Shown one piece after another: positions 8,903 to 18,679 of a stretch of 64,000 nucleotides of DNA; position 1 is the stretch's first letter; every line of letters begins with the position of its first letter. The stretch comes from Ophiosphaerella korrae (Eukaryota > Ascomycota > Dothideomycetes > Pleosporales > Phaeosphaeriaceae), in the NCBI GenBank assembly GCA_028456385.1, contig JALNQF010000049.1, positions 1 to 64,000 on the forward strand. Reading direction: 5' to 3'. The notes under the pieces were generated by a model, which made no database searches, was not told the DNA's origin, and saw only the letters and a program-made list of their open reading frames with translations. The position numbers were made by a program, and so were the translations under genes.

Positions 8903-10931
8903 ATATAAATTTCCATGTCTAAACATTCTCTGAAAAAGCTTACTACAATCGCCATAAGAGTCCCGACCTGTCACCTATTACCAGAAGGTAACCATTCATT
9001 CCCAATCAGCTCTAAGTCACTGTGATTTCTTGAGCGGCTCAGACTTTAACAAGGAACCCTAATACTACAAGTAAGCGCAATTCTTTTGTTTAAAGCGTTT
9101 GTATAATGATAATAAGGACATGACGAGTTGTTTGTGTCTTCTCGGTCAGAGATAAAGCTCACTAGATGCAGCACACTTTTCAAGCCTCGCTTTATCGTTA
9201 AAGTATTAGGTCAAGATGTCAACATACGCTTCTGAGACAGAGGAAGTTGATGACCCAAATGCTTCACAGACAATCTTATGAAATTGTGCCTAGTGAAATA
9301 TATCTTGCCGTTCGTGGCACACGAGTGCAGGCCTAGGAGGCCACTTAAAGGCACTGCGGTTTGACTCAGTATTAAGTCCTTTCGAAAAGGTCTTGAAGTT
9401 TATTTGGCGGTTGAAAGTGCAAGTGTCTACCTAGGTATGCTAGCAATCGTAGCTTACAGTTGGGGAATGATTATAGCCAAAGCAAGATTGGCTGGTAGTT
9501 TTATATGCAAAGCAAAAAAGTTAATAAGACAATTTATGCATAGCCTCAGTGTAACCTAAGCTAACTTCAATAGATGCTGCCTCTATTTTTCAAAAATACA
9601 AGCATCTTGTACTTCTATTCTGAAAGGTTCAAGGGTTTAAGCAGAAGCTAGATCATGCTGAGGATGAGAGATCTCGATAACAGTTCCAAATGTCTTGGGT
9701 ACCTCCAAGGCAGCCCGGAAACTTAAACTCTCTAATTTAGCCGGTGTAGGGGGATTTCGTACCCCTTCATGGAAGAAGTTAATTCTTTTCTCTCATACAA
9801 GAAAACATATGGCTGACAGCGAGGTTCCCCTATTGTGGGCAATATGGCTTTTGTGCTAGTGCTCAGGTATTTGTGTCCTTTGAGATGATTTGGTCTGACT
9901 TGTATTTCAGCTATACGGCCTAGGTGATAAAGTAAAGATATAGTTTTTGCCGCAAATTTTCTACTCGTAAGCCACACTTTTTGTCCATGGGGAGTTAAAG
10001 AATAGATAAAGCATCGTGTAGCGCAAATAAGGTCGCGAAACAGGAGACTTCAAATTAAAGTTCCTCGCTAGGCAGTGCCGTTCGGCTCTCCACTCTCATG
10101 GCACCCGTCGAAACATCCGAACATCCAGTAGAGCTCCCCGACTCTGCCTCAAACATTTACCAACACGTCCAACTGGCAGTGCATAGTTCTCTGAAGTCTG
10201 GAGACCCGTGTGGGAACCGATGCCTCTCAAGTACCACCATAGTAGTGCCGGCATTTAGCGGGATCGACAACTATGAGTGAAAACACACTACTACCTAGGT
10301 AGAGGCATGGTCCAAGTAAGCAGTACCAGTCTATGGCCGCGATACCTAGTTGAGAGTCAAAATACAACTTAAAGCAAAGTTTCAGCACCACCTATTTTTA
10401 GCAGGAAAATGTATTGAGTGTGAAGCATGTCCGGAAACACCGTGACCATGGCCACACGGTGCACCTGGGCATTGACTCGGGGCTTAGACTAGTGGCGATT
10501 GGCTGCTTCACATATCCCCATAGCTCGAAATCGATACTTTCATAGTCTATCACACACGGCCACTTCTAATCGTCAGCGCTTTCATGTGTTTCGCTAGCCG
10601 CTATTTATGTTTCCGGTTTCATGTCTGACGATGCGGTACCAAAATCTATACCCGCAGCATGGTTTGGACCAACTTAGTATAGTTGCATAGGTGTAAGAAA
10701 GGGCACCTTGGCACCTGTGTAACTGCTTCAGGATGCTCAAATGCATATAAAGCATATGATATCCTGAGTATTCGATCATCGTCCATCAAGTCACTTTTCT
10801 ATTCAATCAGACAATCTAGTCAACCCACACAAATAACACCACTGGTATTTATTTGCTAAACCCACCTATACTAGTTTTCCCATTAAATCCCGCTTTAAAC
10901 CCGCTACTCAACTGTCTCCTGGTCTATCAGA
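8903..10931. other. Two-kilobase gap with palindromic CCTAGG motifs
   Basis: No supported gene. TACCTAGGTA at 9428-9437 and the 12-bp palindrome CTACCTAGGTAG at 10291-10302 recur in intergenic DNA of this window. The minus-strand frame 9732-9977 and plus-strand frame 10098-10280 show no domain or splice support. The right end contains the promoter of the DUF7053-like gene. Confidence 0.5.
10746..10751 (+). promoter_or_regulatory. TATA box candidate
   Basis: TATAAA lies about 185 bases before the ATG at 10932. It is followed by a pyrimidine- and CA-rich leader with CAATCAGACAAT, typical of fungal transcription starts. The long leader makes this tentative. Confidence 0.35.
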
Positions 10932-11400
10932 ATGTCTACCTCCCACATCTCTACTCCTCTCAATGGTGTTGATGCTAGCATCGTTGTTGCAGCCCTTCAC
11001 AACCATGACCTTATGATCAAAACACTATGTCCAGCACTTATAAGCTACCATTTCGAATCTGGCGACGAAGACACGCAAGCAACATACTCCATTACCGATC
11101 GCAAGCCCATCGGCCAGGTACGTTAGACTCACTGCATATCGCGCTTCTACTAAGACATGCATTCAGACGACATACAAACTCACCCTGACCAATCTAACCG
11201 AAGGTGTTGACTCTCTTGTCAACGCGAAGCCTCCCGTGGGCGTACTTACCATTACTGGAAAGTGGCGCGTCGCTGATGGCCAGCTAGTCGAGGACGTTGA
11301 TATCGACGCCAACTTCATGATGAAGAAGGTGGCAAAAAAAAATGTGGAAAAGACGCATCCAGTACAGCATATTAAGTTGCTAGAAGCTGCGCGGGCTTAG
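10932..11400 (+). CDS. DUF7053-like protein
   Basis: Exons 10932-11117 and 11167-11400 are joined over a 49-base intron (GTACGT...TTCAG, phase 0) and give 139 residues. The pattern fits fungal DUF7053: an early HNHDLMI motif, a central YSITDRKPIGQTTYK segment, and a late EDVDIDANFMMKKVAKKN segment followed by THPVQHIKLL. These proteins are thought to have a helix-grip (polyketide-cyclase/START-like) shape; biochemical role unknown. The protein is shorter than many relatives because the middle loops are reduced. No signal peptide, so probably cytosolic. It stands alone. Confidence 0.75.
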
Positions 11401-11885
11401 AGGGAGTATTTTTTGGATAGAATAGAACTACGGTTAGTTCGGGAAAGTAGTCCTAACTTTTACGTAAAGGTTGGCAAATCGTGCTTTTAGGGGTATACTA
11501 ACAGTTTAATAGAACACCTAACATATTTAGTTCTTTTACTGAAAAGTTGACTTCCTTCAAAAACCTACTTCTTTAGACTCAAGTACAGAGCGTAATGCAT
11601 GACGCTACACCATCTAGTCCATTACACGCAACATCAAGACTAAGTCTGATACTGGGTCATGTCCCCATAACATTCTTAGACTATGTTTAATGCGATTTGA
11701 TTCTACAAAATACCTAATATCTTATCCAAAAAATCTACTGGTTGGCCTCGAGAATTGAAGGGGCTATATCTAATGGGCGAACGTGTTTTCATAATCTTTA
11801 AATCGATGACCTCCTTGGACCGGAGGATATGCTTATACTACAGCTTTGGCAACGAGGTATATTCAATTGTGCTTAAATTTATATA
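11401..11885. other. Intergenic, nothing recognised
   Basis: Tail-to-tail space between the DUF7053-like gene and the decayed SDR. It is somewhat AT-rich, with no open frames or repeats that I can support. Confidence 0.45.
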
Positions 11886-12819
11886 TTAAATCATACTCCA
11901 GTCTTCATCGACCGAAATAATAGCTCCATTAACTTCGGACCTTAGGTCTGAAACAAGAAAAGCTAGAACGTTTGCATGAGCCTGAGGCTCTGCTATGCCC
12001 GTCCCATCGTTCGATGAACTAATATTAAATATTGGCTGCATTAGCTTACCGGCAACAGGGCCCATCTTGGACATGTCGACAGATTGTGTGATATTGGTTC
12101 TTACACCTAAGCATCTGTTCGGCATCTTTCTTCTTTCCTTGATTGAACTGAATTTCAAAATCATTCTCACCTCCAGGGCACACTGCATTGCAGCGAATAT
12201 GGTCTCCACGGAATCCAAATGTTACATTTCTAGTCGCTCCGGGCTAACTTACACAAGCGAATTATGGAGTTACAGGATGATAACAGGCAAATCTTACGAT
12301 TCCATGCTTGCTTGCCGTGTATGCGACACCTGCCGTGCCACCACTCAGGGCAGCCTTACTGGCCACATTTACAATGCTTCCGCCACCAATTTCAATCATT
12401 TGAGGGATAACAGCTCGCAACAATTTCACAGAAGCTGTGAGATTGATGGCGATGCATTTCTCCCAAATGCCATCTGTCAGCGTATCGACACTGCTGTTGG
12501 TGTCCATAACACTAGCGATATTAACTAAACAGAGCATTGACCTTGCCGAAAATCTCTACTGCCTTCTCAACAATCTTCTCGGCAACATCTGGCTGTGCAA
12601 GATTGCCACGGTAGAAATAAGGGTTATCTAACTCAACAAGAAATTCTGGGTTCGGGCTGATATCACAAGCGAACACCTTTGCGCCAAAGGTTAGTGCAGT
12701 AGCAAGACCAATTCCGGAGGCTCCACCTGTCACAATGACGACCTGGATTGTTGATATTACGATATTACGACTTAATATAACCAATATTAAAACCCTTACT
12801 TGTCTATCAAGCTCTACAT
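11886..12819 (-). pseudogene. Decayed short-chain dehydrogenase/reductase
   Basis: The minus strand rebuilds most of a classical SDR: VVIVTGGASGIGLATALTFG, then a [14 protein letters not shown] segment, [18 protein letters not shown], and a C-terminal VNGAIISVDEDWSMI. Downstream introns remain splicable (GTAAGA...TTAG; GTGAGA...CTTAG). Three lesions are visible. The ATG at 12819 is followed directly by TAG. The first donor reads GACAA|GTAAGG, which breaks frame with the acceptor CCAG before 12747. Near 12528 a 4-base insertion (TTTA) splits NAL from VNIAS, and the usual NNAG has become NIAS. C-to-T and G-to-A changes fit mild RIP, but the indel does not. Probably non-functional. Confidence 0.75.
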
Positions 12820-13210
12820 ATTTCCAAGATTTGACCTAATTGCTCCTGCTTCGAGTGACTCCAAGCCGCCCCTTTGCATGCCGGTGCATTGTTTTCTAGT
12901 ATTTATGTCGCACCTTAAACACCATACGACGGGTAAACAGAATTCCGAATCCCCACAATAGATGTGTTTTGTGAATGGTATGCCCTATCTAGCTCGAGCG
13001 ATCAGGTTTTTCGAGCACAACTCAGATCCCACAATTCCCTTGTCCCGAGGTCGGGTGTGATTTCCAGTTCCCCAGCGCTCATGCCACCTAACATTGAAGT
13101 ATTTTTCAGCAAGAGTCGTGCCTGTAGAAGGCCTATGTTACTTTTACCTGCGTTTCTCTCAACATGTTTATAATATAGGCGCTAAAATGTTTGAAAGACG
13201 GAGAATAATA

Positions 13211-13344
13211 GAGTGATTCCATGTCTAACGAGGGTCACCGTCTACCATGGAGGAGTCAATCAATGGGGAGCAGTCTTACCTTGGCAGTGTTCTAATTGGC
13301 TCGTTCTCGGTAGACGATGACCCTCGTCAGTTGTAGAATCACTC
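13211..13344. mobile_element. MITE with 36-bp terminal inverted repeats and TA target site
   Basis: Arm 13211-13246 (beginning GAGTGATTCC) pairs with arm 13309-13344 (ending GAATCACTC). The 36-base arms match at most positions, including GGTAGACG and TGACCCTCGT. TA is found immediately outside both ends (13209-13210 and 13345-13346), the duplication made by Tc1/mariner/pogo transposases. The 62-base interior has no coding capacity. This is the profile of a non-autonomous miniature element. Confidence 0.75.
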
Positions 13345-14102
13345 TAGGACCTACAGAGCAACTGCTCCTAACTGGACGAATCAGATAGCAAATAGCAACT
13401 GCTGATGTGACTAGATAATATAAAACTGCTAAAATGCTTGAATGGCCTACAACCTGCCTTCTATGAGGGCATTTGATGGAGCATGAAATAAGACTGACCT
13501 TTACCAATCCGTACCTCTACAAGCGGAGCTCTATATACGTACTATTTGAACGCTAATACGAGGTAGTTTCAGTGGCATTTATCTGAAAGCTGGAGACGAA
13601 TTCAGTGCCATTATTTAGCTTTTTTGACTCCATTTTTGTACCTTCGGTGAACTTTGAAATCTATTTGGACGGCTGCTCAAAATTCCGAGGATCCGAAAGT
13701 GGACCTCAGGACCCTTGTAAGGTACCAAGTTAAGCTTTCTCGTTGTCCTACGAGACAATTACACAAAGTCACCAGAAGTTGTATATCCGCAACCGATATA
13801 TTTAGTTAAAATATTCCTGAATTTTATCAAGGATTACTAAAGAATATATGAGTTGAAGCAATACCCTTCTTTGGTAACCAAGAAATTTGCATTGGGGTCT
13901 CAGTTTGAATTTGGAGCAAGCTTACCTAGATATGGAGTTGTATGACGTTGTCTTTCGGGGTAATTATTTCACGTAATTGAATGGTTGTGGTCATGTAGAG
14001 GATTAAATTGAGAAGGGGCGGCTGTTATCGTGACTCTAAGTTGTAGCGACGCGGTGGAGTGCGAGGCTAGTCAGCTGATTGCAGGTGCGCTGGCCCGCCA
14101 GC

Positions 14103-14109
14103 TATATAA
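14103..14109 (+). promoter_or_regulatory. Orphan TATA-like element
   Basis: TATATAA is followed by a C/T-rich leader containing ACTCAAACAGTCATCAG, as in real fungal promoters. The first ATG, near 14204, meets a stop after one further codon (ATGACATAA). It may be the promoter of a lost gene or of a noncoding transcript. Confidence 0.25.
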
Positions 14110-14704
14110 GTAGAGATGTAGACAAGAGAGTAAGGTCTCGGGTAGCCTCACCACTTGCCTACTCAAACAGTCATCAGATTTATCTTTCGCTCTACTTCAG
14201 TTCTATGACATAAGTACCTGAGCATTGTACTGCCAATGGGCTTGGGGCTTGGAGTGATGATAGCGGCGCGAACTAGCAAGCTGAAAATCGTAGCGCGTTA
14301 GTCAGAAACAGGATGACCTGATATGGTTCAACTTCCAACCTCTTTTGGCCTTACCCCAATAATCTAAAACTACCTTCAGCCCGGTAGGGCAATACCTACA
14401 TGAGGTATGAGAGAAGCGAGTAAGCATGCTAAAGTAATAGACCCGGTCGAAAATAATGTACGTTAGCAGGACAAGGCCACACATGTACACTACTATGCAA
14501 AGCCCTCTGTATCAGCTTCGACATGTCCTAAGCTCAATCCTGGTCAGCAGTGACGAAATCAGGCTTGTGGTATCGCGGAACTTATATCAGCATCTCCAAC
14601 GATCGTGGCGTTCGACTAACGTGCCTACCATTATCATTTCAACCCCAAGTTTGTTTCTCTAAAGTGCTACAACCTTTTAAGGTAAATCGTTGCACATTCT
14701 ATAT

Positions 14705-14845
14705 ATGTTCATCAAGACGCTAAAATACAAGACTGTCAACAACGTAGTCGACCTCAAGAAGGTGCTTGGAGAAAATTTCGATGCCTTTTCAAAATTAGTT
14801 TGGCCTCTCAGCTATTTCTTGTTAGGTCATAATAGCTCATTATAG
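14705..14845 (+). other. Short ORF of 46 codons, possible gene fragment
   Basis: The frame opens with ATG and reads MFIKTLKYKTVNNVVDLKKV, then continues with balanced hydrophobic and charged residues to TAG. The composition is more protein-like than that of neighbouring chance frames, but I recognise no family and see no continuation by splicing. Confidence 0.2.
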
Positions 14846-15179
14846 ATAGCTTTGTATTTCTTTATGCGACACTGCACTACCGCTACAACACAACCAACCT
14901 CTAACGTTCCCAACTTGGTACAATTGGGCAAGCTTTCAACTCATTCATGAACAGGATAATTGCTGCAATAAATAAATAATAAAATCTAACAACAAGCTTG
15001 AAAAGCCGTGTTTGACATATAACAAAACAATCTACATACTTGACTTTCCCGATTCACATGATCATACCGTTACTGTCAAATATAAGGACCGTATATCATT
15101 AACTACGGGGGCAATATTACGTCGCTGTACTTTAGGAAGCCACCAATTCAAGATTTACATTTCCGCTACGTAGGTTCTC

Positions 15180-15650
15180 AAATATACTCCTTATATAGCT
15201 ACTTCCTCAACTCTCTAAGATTCAAATAGTATAATTAATTTCTACACCGAATTATGATACTTTATCGCCTCCTACCTATTATCCCATTCGCTGTATTTAG
15301 GTTCTATTATCGGTTAGTATACTAATCAAAGATACTGTTTTATTTATATCCGATATATTAACATAAGCTATTTAAGCTGTATATTAAAATGTCTGTATAT
15401 GTATTACTCCTTTTAGTAAATTACATACATAGTTAATATGATGTAACTACCTTACTGCTATCCTCTAAAACTATAGAATAGAAAATATAGTCGAGGTGGG
15501 TAGGAGAGACAGATATATAAGTAAGAACAGAGGGATTGGTTGGGTGAAAAGAGGTAGATAAATTATTTCCAGCTTGCTTTAAGATATAAATAGAGATTGT
15601 TGCTAGGTAGCCTCGCTCGATAATGTTCACGAACCGAAAGATAAGATTTC
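15180..15650. repeat. AT-rich, probably RIP-affected patch
   Basis: AT content rises sharply and TpA steps dominate, though CpA and TpG are not exhausted as they are at the left edge. No element ends or coding relics were recognised. Confidence 0.35.
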
Positions 15651-16370
15651 ATGTTCATCCCGACTTAAGCATTCACAATACTAGTCGTTCGTTAGGTTTT
15701 CATCTTGGCTCTATCATAGACTCTTGCGTGCCTTGGTAGTGTATAAAACTGCAATCTCAACTCTCGATAAAGGTCTAGCAGGACTAGTAAGACGTACGTA
15801 CTGGCGTCTTACCTCATTCACAGGGCTAATAGAACCGAGTAGAGGTCAGACACGGGATAACTATCTTCTACTCTCTGTGATTAAACTTCAGTAATATTAC
15901 ATGAAATTACTTCAAGAAGTTATTTGCCGAATATTACAAGCTTTTAACAGATAGTTTTGTGAGTGAGAATATAAAAACATGCGAAGATGTTGAGGCTTCG
16001 AATGTCCGTCGCGAACATCGGGGGCTGAGTTCATGGTAATGAAATCTGGAGGAACGGACTGATTGCATTGGCGTACTACGAGAGGGTGTGGATGCCTTTT
16101 GTGGTAAACTTTGGTATATACTAGATGGAGGTAAATTGACCGCAGCATACCTAAGTATGTATGACGCCATGGATGATCCACCTTGAAGTCCGATGTACCT
16201 GCCATACTGCTTTATTAGTCGTAGAATGAGCCCTCTATTATTTGTCATTATAACTCGTGCACGACCTATCGTTCTTTATAATCAGCTATTCTTACGTTCC
16301 AGAAACTCCTCGGCAGCAGCAGCATTGGCCAAAGCTCTCAAATAACAACTGAAACCGGGGACTCGTGATG

Positions 16371-16394
16371 AAAAAAAAAAAAAAAAAAAAAAAA
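16371..16394 (+). repeat. Poly-A tract of 24 bases
   Basis: An uninterrupted run of A, about 290 bases upstream of the metacaspase ATG. It could be a nucleosome-excluding promoter element or a retrotransposition scar; the sequence alone cannot decide. Confidence 0.8.
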
Positions 16395-16683
16395 CTCAAC
16401 GGCCGTACTACATCTTTCACAAGAATTTTGAAATCCTCGAGGTATATTTATAGGCGTCGCTTCGACAACACAACAGTGCGGAACAAGCGGCAGAATTCTG
16501 CGAGTTTGAGCTGGCCGAGGCCCCGGAGGTCTAGCACTAAAACAGCGATGATCAGCAAGCACATTCACTACCCCTCCAACTCCAACACCACCTTTGCTAC
16601 CCCTGCCAAGTCATCAAACCACATCAAGTGCACCCCACATTAAGCTACCGAGACTTCATATATCACATCTACGTTTGCTCGGA

Positions 16684-17692
16684 ATGTCCCAACGCCGGAA
16701 GAAAAGTCTATTGATTGGTATCAACTATGTCGGAAGCCAGCACGTTCTTCGTGGCTGTCACTCAGACGTCGACAATATGGCTGAGTTCCTGTCGTACCGT
16801 GGATATGACAACTCACACAAGAATCGAGTTATTCTCACCGATAGACCTGAAGTTAGAAGGAACAGTCCATACTGGCCTGATGGGCACAACCTCCTTGCCG
16901 CAATGGATTGGCTTGTCTCCGAACCAGGTTGCACATTATTCTTACATTACTCAGGCCATGGTGGACAAATCGAAGACATCGACGGTAATCGCTCAACAGG
17001 TATAGATGATACAATTGTTCCTGTAGATTTCGAAACCAGAGGTCAGATTAGTAGTACCATCCTACACGAACACCTTGTGACGCGTATGGCGCCCAACTGT
17101 ACGCTTTTCATCATCATGGACTGTTGCCATTCGGGGTCTGCAGTCGAATTACCATACGTCTATCGCTCCGATGCCGATGGGCAAATTAGTCTTCTCGATA
17201 ATTTGAAAGTTGGGGCAAGACTAGTAGGCGATGCACAGCGCCTAATTGATGGCGGATTTAGCTACAGTAAGGTCGGTGAAGCGAAACAATTGCTTGCAGG
17301 GGCCAGTAGCTTCTTCAAGGGGTTGAGGCATATAGGGGAACAAGAGGAAGAAGGATTAGCAGATGGCGAGTTCGTGGGCCAGTATGGCAGCGAAATGAAG
17401 ATGGTGACTATGTTTTCTGGTTGTCGTGATGATCAAACCAGTGCAGATGCGCATATTGGGGGTGAAGCAACAGGCGCAATGACATGGGCTTTTCTTGAGA
17501 CGATGCGGCGTGAGCAAAGTCCTTCGTATGCTCAGGCAAGTAACCTCTGGTTCCCACCAAATTGATGTACTGATTGTTAAACAGACGCTGCAACTAACAA
17601 GAAAATTGCTTGACGAGTCAAACTATGTACAGATCCCACAATTGAGCAGCGGTATGGACATTGATCTTGAGAACATGTCACTTATCATTTAA
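16684..17692 (+). CDS. Metacaspase (peptidase C14) lacking a prodomain
   Basis: Exons 16684-17535 and 17585-17692 give 319 residues. The intron has the rare GC-AG form (CAG|GCAAGT ... AACAG, 49 bases). The caspase-like p20 starts almost at once (KKSLLIGINYVGS). The catalytic His is in YSGHGGQ (about residue 92) and the catalytic Cys in DCCHSGS (about residue 148). The p10 part includes the MVTMFSGCRDDQTSADA stretch and ends PQLSSG...MSLII. Metacaspases are Ca-dependent cysteine peptidases cutting after Arg/Lys, linked to stress and protein-aggregate clearance. Most fungal type I enzymes begin with a Pro/Gln-rich prodomain, which is absent here. The frame is open upstream to an ATG at 16594, but those 30 residues look like leader sequence. 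Confidence 0.88.
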
Positions 17693-18679
17693 GCTCCAGT
17701 CATGTTGGGCCCAGCTTGCATTTAGCTACGAGTTGACAATAAACTACCATCTTGTTCATACCCAATGTGTCATAACTACTGCAACTCTCATATAAAGCTT
17801 GACACCTGACAATACCCGGCTATTAACAACCATTTTATTCCGCCTAACCTACATCTATAGAGCTCTTTTCAATATATTGATTCCAAATCGACCTCGAGCC
17901 ATTTGCTTCTCTGCTCCGAACGCCTTGATATTCAAGCTGTATTGCAGATATAACTAGACAAGCTTTATTCCTTATGAGCAATTAGCAATGAGAGATAATT
18001 TACCTATTTAAATTCCAATAACAAGGACGTTGGTGTTACGCATATTGGTGTAAGGATTGGGATGATAGCACGCGTACAGGGCGCAATATTGTGATCAGGA
18101 GGTAGCATAAGCCTTGCTCAAGTGAAGAAATGCGATATGCTTTACCATGAGGAAGATGCACCGCCTCATTTTTACATGGCACGAAAATTTAGGTAGCTGT
18201 TGAGCTTGTAGGGGACGCATCTATCGAAACATCGTTGGTGGTAGTAACATTGTACATTGAGATTGATATAGCCAAGCTACTCCGTACCATGGCTCCATAC
18301 CCGCTTAGCTCAGATTAAGGTACGTGCTCTTTTGAAATAAGATAAGATAACACAGCTGTGGACTAAGAACAGCTGGCACATTGGTCTTTGATGATGAAAA
18401 ATTTGCCGTGAAGCAAATACATGAGTGAAGGGCATATAGTCATTGGAGACGAGAGCTAAACGATATAGGTCGCCCTTGGAGTCACACAAGTCCTATTGGC
18501 TGAGAAGTCATTTTAAGCAACAAAGGGAAGGGTGGAAAGCAAATGTATCCTCCATGCACCATAACACCCTCCGCTACACACTACAACATCGAGAGAAAAA
18601 GAAAAAAAAAACGCCATTGAGAATGCACCAAGAGTGATTACGAAATCGAGTTTGCTATTCGCGGACCGAAAGACGGCTT
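17693..18679. other. Intergenic, nothing recognised
   Basis: About 1 kb between convergent genes (metacaspase and RPD3 ends). The frame at 18443-18637 has no features. It probably holds the two 3' UTRs. Confidence 0.45.

Larger units (their letters stand above)
12820..16683. other. Long gene-poor stretch with MITE and AT-rich patches
   Basis: Almost 4 kb without a convincing gene. Contents: a TA-flanked inverted-repeat element (13211-13344), a promoter-like TATATAA (14103-14109), a 46-codon frame at 14705-14845 with protein-like composition, AT-rich, RIP-like DNA at about 15180-15650, and a 24-base A run at 16371-16394. Minus-strand frames at 15912-16568 overlap each other in several phases and look like chance. 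Confidence 0.5.

Noticed and set aside
13211..13344. Reading the MITE as a microRNA-like hairpin gene
   Set aside because: TA on both flanks and arm length fit a transposon better; nothing points to processing as small RNA.
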